Positions 35,055 through 44,465 of a stretch of 64,000 nucleotides of DNA are shown here, one piece after another. The notes under the pieces were generated by a model, which saw nothing but the letters and a program-made list of their open reading frames with translations, was not told where the DNA came from and did no database searches. Origin of the DNA: Callipepla californica brunnescens (taxonomy: Eukaryota > Chordata > Aves > Galliformes > Odontophoridae). The position numbers and the translations under genes are program-made. Numbering within the stretch: the first letter of the stretch is position 1; each line of letters begins with the position of its first letter. The stretch covers positions 1,353,961 through 1,417,960 of the forward strand of contig JALIRH010000099.1 of NCBI GenBank assembly GCA_023055505.1. Direction: 5' to 3'.

Positions 35055-35249
35055 GTTGCTGAAAACTTTGTTCCTCCCTTGTTGGGTGCCGCTCTCATTG
35101 ACTACCAGAGAAATGTTCCAGCTGCTAGAGAGCCTGCAGTACTGGGTGCTGTGGCTGTGGCTGTAAAGAAGCTGGGTGGGCACATCGCTGCTGAAATACC
35201 TCAGATCTTTGATGCTGTTTTTGAGTGCACGTTAAATATGATCAAGAAG
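35055..35249 (+). pseudogene. XPO1: XPO1 pseudogene exon 4 of 4
   Basis: 195 bp, 65 codons in phase 0, after a TTGATGTAG acceptor and before GTATTC. It starts VAENFVPPLLGAALIDYQRN and ends TLNMIKK. The AAREP..VLGAVAVAV segment has drifted most. This is the last exon recognised. Confidence 0.88.
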
Positions 35250-35995
35250 GTATTCCTATGTAAATTTTGGATAACGGAAAAAAAAAGAAAAGGGATTTTA
35301 TATTCAGGATATTGCAAGAAAGGGGGCAGGGCGTGTTATGCTATGTAGTTTACATAGCATTATTCTGTTGGGTGGAAATGAAGGTGAGGTTGATGAGCTG
35401 TGGCTGTCTGGGTGAATGTCTTGATCTCACTGACTTAATTTCTTGATCCAGTTCTGGAATTAAATTCGGAGTTGTTTTTCTGTTCCAGGACCTTGGGATG
35501 TCGTGGTCCTGGAAGCTGAAGTCTACTTGAAGTATATTCATACGTCCTTTGAGTAGAAGTATTGATTAGTTCTTGAAGTATTTCTTTCCTGATTTCCGTA
35601 GCTGCTAGAGTTTCTGTGTTACGGTTTACAGCAGGTACTTGCACAATAGATGGGTGCCGTTTTGCAGCAGTGTGAATCAGAAAGTGTATCCCTGTAGTGG
35701 CTGGGTGCTTAACCGCTGAGGCCGTCTGTCCTGGGCCTGTGGAGCAAGTGGTAATTAATGTTGTGCACTGACCAAATGTGGTTCACCCTGCTGACACTGT
35801 GTATGTCCAGCAAATGGTCTTCTCAATCTATGGTGGTGAAAGTATGGGGAAAAATGTTGCTGGGAATCTGGGAACTGCATGCTTTGTTTTGTTTTTAGAT
35901 TTCCTTAAAGCTGAGATCTCCATGGTAAGCCAGATTTTCTCTCCCAGATTTTCACAGTGAAAAGGCTGTATGGATTCAGGCCTTTTCTGCGACTG
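35250..35995. other. Intron-like unique sequence after XPO1 exon 4
   Basis: About 750 bp of ordinary AT-moderate sequence following the exon 4 donor. I looked for the next expected exportin-1 segment (a DFEEYPEHRTNFF-like coding stretch) and did not find it. No ORF or mobile element is recognised. It ends where TTAGGG-type sequence begins, next to TTTTCTGCGACTGG. Confidence 0.6.
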
Positions 35996-37375
35996 GTTAG
36001 GGTTAGGGTTTAGGCTAGGGTTAGGGTCAGCTTCAGGGTCAGGGTTAGGGCAAGGGTTAGGTTTTGGTGTAGATTTCGGTTTAGGGTAAGGGTTAGGGAT
36101 AATTTGAGTGTTAGCGTCAGGGACAGAAGTAGGTGAAGTGTTCATGTTAGGAGTAGCATTAGGGTTAAGTTTAGGGTTAGACTTAGGATTGGATTTGTAT
36201 GTAGGGTTAGGGGTAGGGTTAGTTTGAGTGTCAGGGTGAGGTAAGGGGTAGGCCTCGGGTTTGGCTTTGTGTTAAGTAAAGGTTTAGGAATAGTTGTAGG
36301 GTTAGTGTTTGGATTAGGATTTGGTTTAATATTAGGAACATGTTTTGGGATAGATTTAGGTGAGGGTTGTGGTGATCTGATGCTTTTGGTTAGGTTTAGG
36401 GTTGGGCTTCCACTTGGGTTTTGTGGTAGGGTCTGAGTTTGGGTTAGGGTTAGGGTAGAGTTAGAATTAGGATTTGGGAAATGCTTCGAGTTCTGTTTAG
36501 GGTAAGGATTAGTGTTAGATTTAGGGTTTGAGTTAGGGTTAGGATTATGGTTAGGACTAGGGTTCTGTTAGGTTTTGGGTTAGGGTTATGGGTAAGTTTG
36601 TTTTAGTACTAGGGTAAGGTTATGTTTAGGGTTAGGGTTACGATTAGGGAAAGATTTAGTGATACAGTGTTAGGGTAAGTTTAGGTTATGGAATAGGGTT
36701 AGGTGTAAGATTGGGTTTAGTAATAGGGTTAGGTTTAGATTCTGGGTTAGGGTTAGAGATAGGGAAAGGGTTTGGGATTGTTTTAGGTTTTGGATTAGGT
36801 TTAGGATTAGGGTTAGGGAAAAAGTTTTTCTCAGTTTTATGATTGTGTTTAGAGCTAGGATTAGGTTGAGTGTTCATGTTAGCATTAGGGGAAGTTTTAG
36901 GTTTAGGTTTAGGTTTAGGATGCGATCTGTGTTTAGGGTTAGGGGCAGGGTCAGTTTGAGTGTAAGGGTCAGATTAGGGTTAGGCCTCTGGTTAGGGTTA
37001 AGGTTAGGAATAGGATTAGGTTTCAGGTTAGTGTTAGGGTTAGGCCTGGGATTGCTGTTAGGGTTAGGTTAAGGTAAGTCTTGTGGTTAGGGTTAGGTGT
37101 AGGAAAAGGGTTTTGGGGATAGGGATAGTGTATAGGTAAGGGTTAGAATTCGATTTAGGATTAGGCTTAGGGATAGGGTTTGTTTGAGTTCTAAGGTTAG
37201 ATACAGCATTAGAACTAGGTTGAGTGTCAGTGTTAGGATTAGGGTTTGGGTTACTGTTGAGGATAGGAATAGGGATAGGTTTAGGGTTATGCTTAGGGTT
37301 CAGGCTAGGTACAGGGTTCGGGTTAGGTTTAAGGTGAGTGTTAGGCTTAGGGTAAGGATTGTGGTAAAAATGAGT
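35996..37375 (-). repeat. Degenerate telomere-like DNA, TTAGGG on the + strand (block 2)
   Basis: GGGTTAGGGTTTAGG-type sequence with many variants, reversed relative to 1-7440. It contains the non-telomeric motif GTGGTGATCTGATGC at 36369-36383, shared with later blocks. Arginine/valine- or proline/asparagine-rich frames here are translations of the hexamer. No gene is present. Confidence 0.93.
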
Positions 37376-37439
37376 TCTCTACTTGTTAATCAAACCGACT
37401 CGAGACAGATGTGTCCGTGTTTTTCAGCGTGTTTTTTTT

Positions 37440-37907
37440 TCTGAGAACTATGTAGTTTGTAGAAGTCTCAAAAGAGATATATCGATGTTTTGTCTAAAAA
37501 CTGTAGTTTGTGCAAGTTGGAGCCACAGCGCTTAGTTCTAACACCTGGACAATGAACAACAGATAGCAGTGACCTTTGGAGAAACTGCAAAAGAAAAAGA
37601 AGTGAAAATCTTCTCTTGAGCGCGCGTGATCGGAGCTGAGGAAAACTATGGCCTTCATCATCTCGATCGCCTGGAGGCAGAGAACGACCCCCAGATAACA
37701 GCCAGCGCAGCCCAGGAAGAGAAAGATAAGACATGAATGCAGAGATAAGGGACAATGAAAAGAGGGGTTGGGGGGCCCTGTTGAGCACCTCTGGTGCAGA
37801 GGAGACTCCCAGCCGCCCAGCGCTGTTCCGCTCATTTCTTGCTTGCTCAATAAATTCCTTACTGTTGGCAACAGTTGGTGCGTATCGTTCTCTTCACACC
37901 TCTAACA
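37440..37907 (+). mobile_element. 5' LTR (right part) of ERV2-b
   Basis: The right end is firm: CTCTAACA at 37900-37907, three bases before the primer-binding site. TTGCTCAATAAATTCC holds the AATAAA. The left end is uncertain. I found no TGTTAGAG-like start matching the right end, so the LTR may be truncated or its inverted repeat may have mutated; 37440 is approximate. Confidence 0.65.
37849..37854 (+). promoter_or_regulatory. Polyadenylation signal AATAAA in ERV2-b LTR
   Basis: AATAAA within GCTTGCTCAATAAATTCC, about 55 bp before the LTR end. This is the usual R-region arrangement of gammaretrovirus-like LTRs. Confidence 0.75.
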
Positions 37908-37910
37908 ATT

Positions 37911-37928
37911 TGGTGCCGTGACTCGGAT
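37911..37928 (+). promoter_or_regulatory. Primer-binding site, tRNA-His type
   Basis: TGGTGCCGTGACTCGGAT matches the 3' end of tRNA-His, the primer associated with ERV-H-like class I elements. It begins three bases after the LTR end, so it also fixes that boundary. Confidence 0.85.
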
Positions 37929-38005
37929 CCAGGCGACTCTGCTGTGGAATTCCCACTCCAGGGGAGCACCCCGTCTTCGGACGGCCCCTGGGCTGGGGAA
38001 CTTCT

Positions 38006-38638
38006 GTGCAGAGACCTGTAGCTCCGAACTCTAGGTACAGCTCGCAGGTAAAGCTACCGGACATACCACTAGAAAGTCCCCTAGGTTTAATGTTAAAACA
38101 TTGGGGTGATTCTCCCTCTAGACGAGGAAAGAGTGAGGTGAAGATGGTACATGACTGTATGGAGGTATGGGGAGGAAAGCAGAGAAGGGCAGATCAGCTG
38201 TTCTGGCCAGTATTTGGGTCCTTTGAGGACCGGATCTGCCAGGCTCTAAACGCTTATGCAAATGAAAAACAGCCTTTGAATCTGGAAGATGGTGAGTATG
38301 CAAATGATGTGTAGAATCTGATATTGGAACCTTTCTGTTCCCCCTAATTAAAAAAAGGAATACAACAGAGGAGGACATTATACACTATCCCCCCGCCTTA
38401 CGCTCCCCCCGAACAGAATCCAGCGGCTCCGCCGGAGCAAGCTGAATCTGACTTGGGAGATGAACCTGAATGTGAACCCCTAGACTTCCCTAGGAGAAGG
38501 ATCACTAGAAGGCAAGCTAGGCAGGAGAGGGGTCAAGGAGGAAACGTTCTCCCTTTAAGAGAAATACCTGTAGCTAGCGGAGGATCAAAGCCAGGAGCTG
38601 GCTATGTTTCAGTTCCCTTCAACTCAGGAGATACGTAA
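38006..38638 (+). pseudogene. ERV2-b gag: matrix and p12-like region
   Basis: One frame (broken by TAG at 38312-38314 and ended by TAA at 38636-38638) encodes a matrix-like segment with ESPLGLMLKHWGDSP. A proline-rich segment with IPPPYAPPE follows; PPPY (38390-38401) is the late-domain motif that recruits NEDD4-family ubiquitin ligases for budding. The end reads into a PLREIPVA-type sequence resembling the gammaretroviral p12/capsid border. No in-frame ATG is evident near the expected start, so the initiation codon may be lost. Assignment is by motif order and position after the primer site. Confidence 0.75.
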
Positions 38639-39467
38639 GGGAATTTCAGAAGGAGATGGGGAATTTGCTGGAGGATCCTTGAGGGGTCTCCGAGAGGCTA
38701 GATCAATCTTCAGGTCCCAACCATTAAACTTGGGATGAAACACAGGCAATTTTGGGCATACTATTTAGAGCAGAAGAAAGGGATATGATCAGGAGGGCAG
38801 GTACGTGAATCTGGGATCAGCAACACCCGGCTGGCCCAGGAGCAGATCTAAAGTGACCCTTACAGCGGCCCAATTGGGATAATCAGAGCCAGGAACATGG
38901 TACTCACATGGCAGATTTGCGAGTTCTTATTATTCAAGGGATTAGAGAATCTGTCCCTCGGGGACAGAATATCAATAAGGCAAATAAGGCAAGCAACGGA
39001 AAAAAGATGAAACTCCTACTGAGTGGTTAGAGAGACTATGCAGAAATGTACAGTTCTATTCAGGATTAGATCCTGCTACCCCGTGGGGCGAGCTCTCCTG
39101 AAAACGCGGTTTGAAGCTAGGTCCTGGACAGATATTGGAAGGAAACTAGAGAAGCTGGAGGACTGGCAGGAGAGAGGATTAGATGAATTGCTGAGAGAGG
39201 CTCAGAAAGTATACGTTAAGGAGAGAGGAGGAGACTCAGAAGAGGCAAGCTGGAAGTCTGATAGCCGCGGTAAGAGAAGGACAGAAGGGGGCGTTCCAGG
39301 CAAGGAGAAGAGGGAATATTCCTCGGGCAGAAAATGCGCTTCAACCCAAGCAGAACAGACCCAGAGATATGAGGACAGTTGAATGCTTCTACTGTCAGAA
39401 AAAGGGACACATGAAGAAAGACTGTAGAAAGAGAATCTGGGACGAGCAAATGTTTCAGGAGGACTGA
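38639..39467 (+). pseudogene. ERV2-b gag: degraded capsid and nucleocapsid with zinc knuckle
   Basis: The capsid region is broken by many stops and frame changes up to about 39020. An open stretch 39023-39382 encodes the C-terminal capsid/linker (RALLKTRFEARSWTDIGRKL, then a charged Lys/Glu/Arg region). The nucleocapsid follows in another frame with a perfect CX2CX4HX4C knuckle (CFYCQKKGHMKKDC, 39384-39425), which binds genomic RNA in functional viruses. The gag frame ends at TGA 39465-39467, followed by GGGGGTCAGGGA. Confidence 0.82.
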
Positions 39468-39480
39468 GGGGGTCAGGGAC
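39465..39480 (+). promoter_or_regulatory. Gag-pol readthrough-type stop context in ERV2-b
   Basis: A TGA separates the zinc-knuckle frame from protease in the same frame and is followed by GGGGGTCAGGG. Gammaretroviruses read through a single gag stop followed by a purine-rich GGNGGTCAGGG-type element that begins a pseudoknot; the resemblance is close. Whether a pseudoknot can still form was not tested. Confidence 0.55.
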
Positions 39481-39752
39481 TCTACGTGCTGGGGACCTGG
39501 GAAAGAAACAAGCCCTTGATAAAATTGAAATTGGGTTCTCAGCGTCAGGAAATGGAATTTTTGGTAGAGTCTGGGGCAGAAAGATCGACTGTTCAATATT
39601 TACCTCGAGGATGTTCTTTATCCTCGGAAGAGCTACAAGTAATTGGAACAAAAGGGGAACATTTTATGGTACCTGTTGTAAAGCAGGTAGAAATAGAATC
39701 ACCTAGCACCTATGGAACTGAGTCTTTTTTATTGGTACCTGAAGCAGAATAG
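39468..39752 (+). pseudogene. ERV2-b protease with Asp-to-Glu change at the active site
   Basis: Frame continues from the gag stop to TAG 39750-39752. The retropepsin signature reads FLVESGAERS: the catalytic Asp of the D-S/T-G-A motif is replaced by Glu (GAG at 39567-39569). Downstream, a flap-like region and a C-terminal strand are recognisable. Retropepsins are dimers needing this Asp in each half, so an encoded product would be expected to be inactive. Further in-frame stops at 39771 and 39879 separate it from RT. Confidence 0.78.
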
Positions 39753-39881
39753 AATTTGCTAGGGAGAGATTGAATTGTGGAGTTAGGAATAAATTTGGAA
39801 GTAAAAGATAGAGAATTAACTGTTCAGCAACGTACTCTAACGATAGAAGATGAGGCTAGAATTAACCCAGAAGTTTGGTAG

Positions 39882-40639
39882 AGTCCAGAATCAGTAGGGA
39901 AGTTAGACATAGAACCCTTTGAAGTGATTCTAAAGGACCCAGGCATTCCAATTAGGGTGAAACAATATCCCATTTCACAGGAAGGTAAATCAGGGCTACA
40001 ACCTGAAATGGAGAGATTAATATCTAAAGAACTATTAGAGCCTTGTATGTCTCCCTAGAATACTCCCATACTCCATGTAAAAAAAAAACCTTATGGCACA
40101 TACAGATTGGTCGACGACTCAAGGGAAATTAAGGAGAGAACAATTCCCCGCTTCCCAGTAGTGGCAAACCCCTATACGCTGCTCGGTCAATTGAAGCCAG
40201 AATCTCAGTAGTATAGTGGAATTGATTTCAAGGATGCTTTTTGGACCTGCCCCCTGACGGCAGAATGCAGAGACTACTTTGTCTTCGAGTGGGAAGATCC
40301 AAACACCCATAGAAAACAACAACTCAGAGGGACAGTGCTCCCACAGGGATTCACAGAATCCCTAACTTGTTTGGGCAAGCCCTTGAGCAAGTACTAAAAA
40401 CTGATGAACTAAACCCACAGGTAACCTTAGTGCAATATGTAGATGACTTACTATTAGCTGGAGCAGGCGAGGAGACAGTTAGACAGGAGAGCATTAAACT
40501 ATTGCATTTCTTTGGTTCAAAGGGGTTCCAAGTTTCAAAGGCAAAATGCCAATTTACAGAAGAGGAAGTGAAATATTTGGGACATTGGTTAAGCAAGGGA
40601 AATAAGACATTAGATCCAGAACGGGCAAATGGGATTTGA
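39882..40639 (+). pseudogene. ERV2-b reverse transcriptase (stops and one frameshift)
   Basis: The first part is in the gag-pro frame and shows the fingers/palm with YGTYRLVDDSREIKE and the first catalytic Asp in GIDFKDAFW, then VLPQGF. In-frame TAG codons occur at 40056 and 40209. The frame shifts near 40360 and the second part carries the catalytic YVDD (40436-40447) and YLGHWLSKG, ending in TGA at 40639. The LPQGF and YVDD pattern fits gammaretrovirus-like RT. Active-site Asp residues remain, but the gene cannot make a full enzyme. Confidence 0.85.
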
Positions 40640-41711
40640 TCTTGAAAAGCCCCAAGAGGCAAGAGGCAGGTGAGGCAGATGTTAGGGCTGCTAGGATGCT
40701 GTCGACAATGGATTGAGAATGATAGCAGTAAGGTAAAGCTTTTATAGCAGAAACTAGTACAAGATGGCTGAAGAAAGTGGAGCCAGGAGGATGAGCAAAG
40801 ATTAGAAGACTTCAAGGTAGATCTTCTTCATGCACCAGCGTTAAGCTTACCTGATCTAAAAAGCCCATTTTCCCTTTTTGTAAATACAGACGAAGGGATC
40901 GCTTTTGGAGTAGTGAGCCAGGAATGGGCCGGGAAGAAGAAGCCAGCAGGATACTTTTCAAAACTCTTGGATCCCGTTAGCCGTGGGTGGCCTACCTGTC
41001 TACGAGCAATAGTTGCTGTAGCTCTGTTAGTAGAAGAAGCAGGGAAGATGACTTTCAGGGGTGAATTACAAGTGTATAGTCCACATGACAATAAGGGGAG
41101 TACTCCAAGAAAAAGCAGAGAAGTGGATTACAGATGCTAGACTATTGAAATAGGAAGGAATCCTAATCCATTCTCCTCAATTAGAAATAGAAACTCCAAG
41201 TTTGCCAAATCCTGCTCAATTTTTCTATGGGGAACCAGATGAAGATTTAAGCCATGATTGCATTCAGTGTATAGAGTATCAGGCTAAAAGAGGGGAGGAC
41301 TTAGAAGAGGAGAAGTTATTAGAAGGGGGCAAATGATTTGTAGATGGCTCCTCCCGGGTGGTAGAAGGAAAAGGAAAATCAGGGGATGCTCTACTAAACG
41401 GGAAAACATTTCCAGTAATTGAATCGGGACCATTGGACAGAACGTGGTCAGCTCAGGCTGTGAAATTCTATACAATCCTTACAGCCCTTCAAATGTTGAA
41501 AGGAAGCATTGGCACTACCTCTACAGATTCTAGGTATGCGTATGGGGTAGTCCATACCTTGGGAAAAAGATGGGAGGAAAGAGGATTGGTAAACTCACCC
41601 AGGAAAGGGTTAATTCACCAGTCGTTAAGAAGACAAACTCTGAGGGCAAGAAGAGAACCAGAGAAAAGCGCAGTAGTACACGGAAAGGCACCAGAGGGCG
41701 ATGTCGGCTGA
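40640..41711 (+). pseudogene. ERV2-b pol: connection and RNase H
   Basis: A degraded connection segment (for example KKPAGYFSKLLDPVSRGWP, about 40926) is followed by RNase H. The first RNase H Asp is in FVDGSS (GAT 41343-41345), directly after an in-frame TGA. An open stretch from 41358 carries the TDSRYAYGVVHTLGKRWEERG segment with another catalytic Asp (a run typical of gammaretroviral RNase H). Stops and a change of frame relative to YVDD interrupt continuity. Confidence 0.78.
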
Positions 41712-41859
41712 AATAAGGGGAACTAATTTTGCTGATGAAGAAGCGAAAAGAGCGGCTCCGACAAATGGAGGTTGAGGAAAAGGAGGGAAAATGGTTATTA
41801 GCTGATGGAAGAGAGGTAATCCCTAAAGCTTGGAGAAGATGAGAATTTCCTAAGCAGAC

Positions 41860-42858
41860 TCATTGCGGGCTTCAGGCCTTGGTGGACCAATTCACAATGA
41901 AATAGATGTGTATAGGCATTTCTAGCATAGCCAAAGGAATTGTAGATCATTGTATGATTTGGAGGAAAGGAAAGAAACAACAACTGAGGGAAAAAATACA
42001 GGGAGGAAGGGAATGGGCTGTCAGACCTTTTGCTCAAATGCAGATAGACTTCACAGATCTCCCCAGGGTTGGAAGATAGAAGTACTTCTTAGGAAGAATC
42101 GCCCATTGAACACATTTTCTGGAGGCCTACCCCACCGCTAGGGCAACAGCCCAGACAGTAATCAAGACATTGTTCGAACATATTATCCCCAGATATGGGA
42201 ACATGGAAGTTGCAGATTCAGCTAGAGACCCTCACTTTGTATTAAAGGCAGTGTAAGAGGCTTTAGCTCCAATGGGGACCAAATGGGAATATCGCACCCC
42301 ATGGCACCCACAGAGCTCTGGAAAAGTAGAAAGGTCGAATGGGGAACTTCCAAAGCGGCTTACTAAAGGAATGATTGAAACCAAGATGTCTTGGATGAAG
42401 TGTTTGCCACTGGCACTACTTAACTGAAGAACAGAACGAAGAAGAGAGACTGGAATATCACCTTTAGAAATGGGATATGGAATGCCATATGATTTAGAAC
42501 TCCCATCGGAACATCCCAAGGTAGAAGAAAATACAGGAATATTGAATTGAAATGAATAAGAGAAGGAATGAATGAAGAATGGAAGGACTGGTGGTCCAAC
42601 GGCCTCCGCTAGATATGGCAATACATGGAATCAGTCCAGGAGACAAGGTTTAAATTAAAACGTGGAAAGAGTCATCTCTAACTCCCCGCTGGGAAGGACC
42701 TTTTCTTGTTTTATTAACAACAGAAACAGCCATCCGGACAGCTGAGCGCAGATGGATCCATGCAAGCCATGTGAAAGGACCAATCCGTGACACAGGACCC
42801 CAGTGGGAGGTGTCCAAGACTTCGGACGATCTACAAACCACTCTAAGAAAAATGTAAA
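41860..42858 (+). pseudogene. ERV2-b integrase
   Basis: Recognisable pieces in order: a degraded zinc-binding region (about 41860-41960); the core start with FAQMQIDFTDLP (catalytic Asp, about 42044); a diverged second Asp region; WHPQSSGKVERSNG with the third catalytic acid (Glu, about 42330); and a C-terminal segment with [13 protein letters not shown] (a GPY/F-like domain) ending at TAA 42856-42858. Multiple internal stops are present. Integrase inserts viral DNA into host chromosomes; this copy is a fossil. The pieces confirm the class I (gamma-like) assignment. Confidence 0.8.
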
Positions 42859-43049
42859 ACATTTTTTTGTTTTGTTTTGTTTTGTTTTTTTTAACAGACG
42901 AGAAAACTCAGTCATTTCCTTGTACGCTTTGTATGTATATTGTATATGTATTGTGCATTGTATACGATGAAGATTGGTGAATTCGCTCTTCCTATGAATT
43001 CCATTTAGGATTTCACTTTGCTTCAAATAAGGGGAAGGATGCATTTGAG
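42859..43049 (+). other. ERV2-b 3' remnant with (TTTTG)n, before telomere-like DNA
   Basis: After the integrase stop lies a T-rich (TTTTG)n tract (about 42866-42890) ending TTTTTTTTAACAG. This looks like a polypyrimidine splice acceptor, as used for env messages. About 150 bp of unassigned sequence follow and then TTAGGG-type repeats start near 43050. No env coding sequence is recognisable. Confidence 0.5.
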
Positions 43050-44465
43050 TGTAGGTGTCAGGTTAGGGTTGTGGTAATCTGATGCTTTGGGTTAGGTTTA
43101 GGGTTTGTTTTAGGATTAGGTTAGGGTTATTTTTTTGTGTAGCTGAAGGTTTAGTGCAAGGGCTAGGGTTCTCTTTAGTTTGAGGTTCAGAGAAGGCTTA
43201 GGGTTAAGGTTAGGCTTAGGGTTAGGGTAAGGTTTAGGTTTAGGATTAAGGTTAGAGTTCGGGTTAGGTTTAGGGTTAGGTTTTGGATTAGGGATAGGGT
43301 TAGGTTTTGGTGTAGATGAAGGTTTAGAGTATGGGGTAGAGCTCTCTTTAGTTTTAGGATCAGAGAAGGGTTACGCCTTGCTTGGGTACAGGATAGAGTA
43401 AGGGGGAGGGTTAGGATTTGATTTAGGGTTGGTTTTGGGTCTAGGTTAGTTTGAGTGTTAGGCTGAGAGAAGGGGTAGGCCTTGGGTTGGGTTCTGGCTT
43501 AGTGTTAGGTTAGGAATAGGTTTGGCGTTTGGATTGGGTTTGGGGTTAGAAGTAGGGATAGGTTAGGTGAGATCTGCGGTAATCTGATGCTTAGCTTTAG
43601 GTTTAGGGTTGGGCTTTGAGTTGGGGTTGGTTTTAGGGTCAGATTTCGATTGAAGGCAGACTTAGAGTCACAATGAGGCTAATGGTCAGGGTTTGATATA
43701 CGGTTAGAGTAAGGTTTAGGTTGACTTTAAGTTTCAGGTTTGGAAAATGGTAGGCATTGCATTTGGTGTGGTGTTTGCGTTGGGTTTAGGAATTAGAATA
43801 GGGTATGAGGACCATCAGATAGCTAGGGTAAGTCTTAGTGTTAGGGTTGGGGTTAGAGTTTAGGTGAGGGTTGTGGTAATTTGATGCTATGTGTCAGGTT
43901 TAGGCTTGGGCATCAACTTGGGGTTGGTGTTAAAGTAGGAGTTTTTGCTTGGGTTCCGCTTCTGCTAGGGATAGGTTTCTGTTTAGGGAAAGGGTTGGTC
44001 TTAGGGTTAGTGTTAGGTTTCCGGTTAGGGTTCAGAATAGAATGAGGGGCAAGGTAAGGCTTTGTGCTTGGGTTAGGGCTTGGGTTTTGGTTCGGATTAG
44101 GGTTAGGGTTAGGATAAGAATTAGTGTTAGGTTTAGTGTCAGGGGTGGGTTTTGGTGTTGATTGAGTTTTATGGTAAGGGGTAGTGAAAGTGGGTCAGGG
44201 TAGGGTTCAGCATTGGGTTAGAGCTATGGAAAGGGTTTGGGATTCTTTGAGGTTTCGGATTCAATTTCGGATTAGGGTTAGGGAGAAAGTGTTTCTCAAT
44301 GTGATGATTCTATTTAGGGATAGGATTAGGTTGAGTGTTGATGTTAGCATGAAGTTGAGGTTTAGGGTTAGGTTTAGGTTTCGGATTTGATCTGTATGTA
44401 GGGATTGAGGCAGGGTTAGCTGGTGCGTAAGGGTAAGAGTAGGGTGAGGTTTAGCTTTAGCGTAT
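43050..44465 (-). repeat. Degenerate telomere-like DNA, TTAGGG on the + strand (block 3)
   Basis: Same type as 35996-37375. The embedded motif GTGGTAATCTGATGC or a close variant occurs three times (43071-43085, 43576-43590, 43873-43887), roughly 300-500 bp apart, marking an internal repeat unit. Open frames are hexamer translations. Confidence 0.93.

Larger units (their letters stand above)
32541..35249 (+). pseudogene. XPO1: XPO1 (exportin-1/CRM1) partial pseudogene, four exons with introns
   Basis: Four exons encode consecutive segments of exportin-1, the HEAT-repeat carrier that exports NES proteins with Ran-GTP. Diagnostic peptides are GAQTD.TVQEHLIEK, PFVIQLGRI, SGWVSRSNDPQM, LIDYQRNVPAAREP and AEIPQIFDAVFECTLNMI, from roughly the C-terminal third of the ~1070-residue protein. 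Exon lengths are 135, 184, 107 and 195 bp with compatible phases. Introns are retained, so this arose by segmental duplication, not retrotransposition. Defects: a TAG replacing a conserved Trp codon in exon 1 (32646-32648), a weakened donor after exon 1 (GTCAG), and many non-conservative substitutions. No earlier exon lies to the left (CR1 and ERV) and none follows before the telomere-like DNA at 36000. Functional expression is very unlikely. Confidence 0.9.
37440..42900 (+). mobile_element. Endogenous retrovirus 2 (ERV2-b), gammaretrovirus-like, 3'-truncated and heavily mutated
   Basis: Order on the + strand: LTR with polyadenylation signal (37849), primer-binding site for tRNA-His (37911-37928), gag matrix (38006-38314), PPPY late motif (38390-38401), nucleocapsid zinc knuckle (39384-39425), protease (39486-39752), RT (about 39882-40639), RNase H (about 41337-41711) and integrase (about 41860-42858). 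Gag and pol share a frame across one TGA, a gammaretroviral trait. Many stops and several frameshifts break it. After integrase only about 190 bp remain before telomere-like DNA, so no env is recognised and the 3' LTR is missing. The left LTR boundary is not resolved. Confidence 0.88.

Noticed and set aside
32541..35249. A functional XPO1 paralog
   Set aside because: An in-frame stop replaces a conserved Trp, only four internal exons exist, and flanking sequence is CR1/ERV on one side and telomere-like DNA on the other.
42890..43049. Env gene start after the ERV2-b integrase
   Set aside because: A splice-acceptor-like tract is present, but the following ~150 bp shows no signal peptide or env motif before telomere-like repeats begin.
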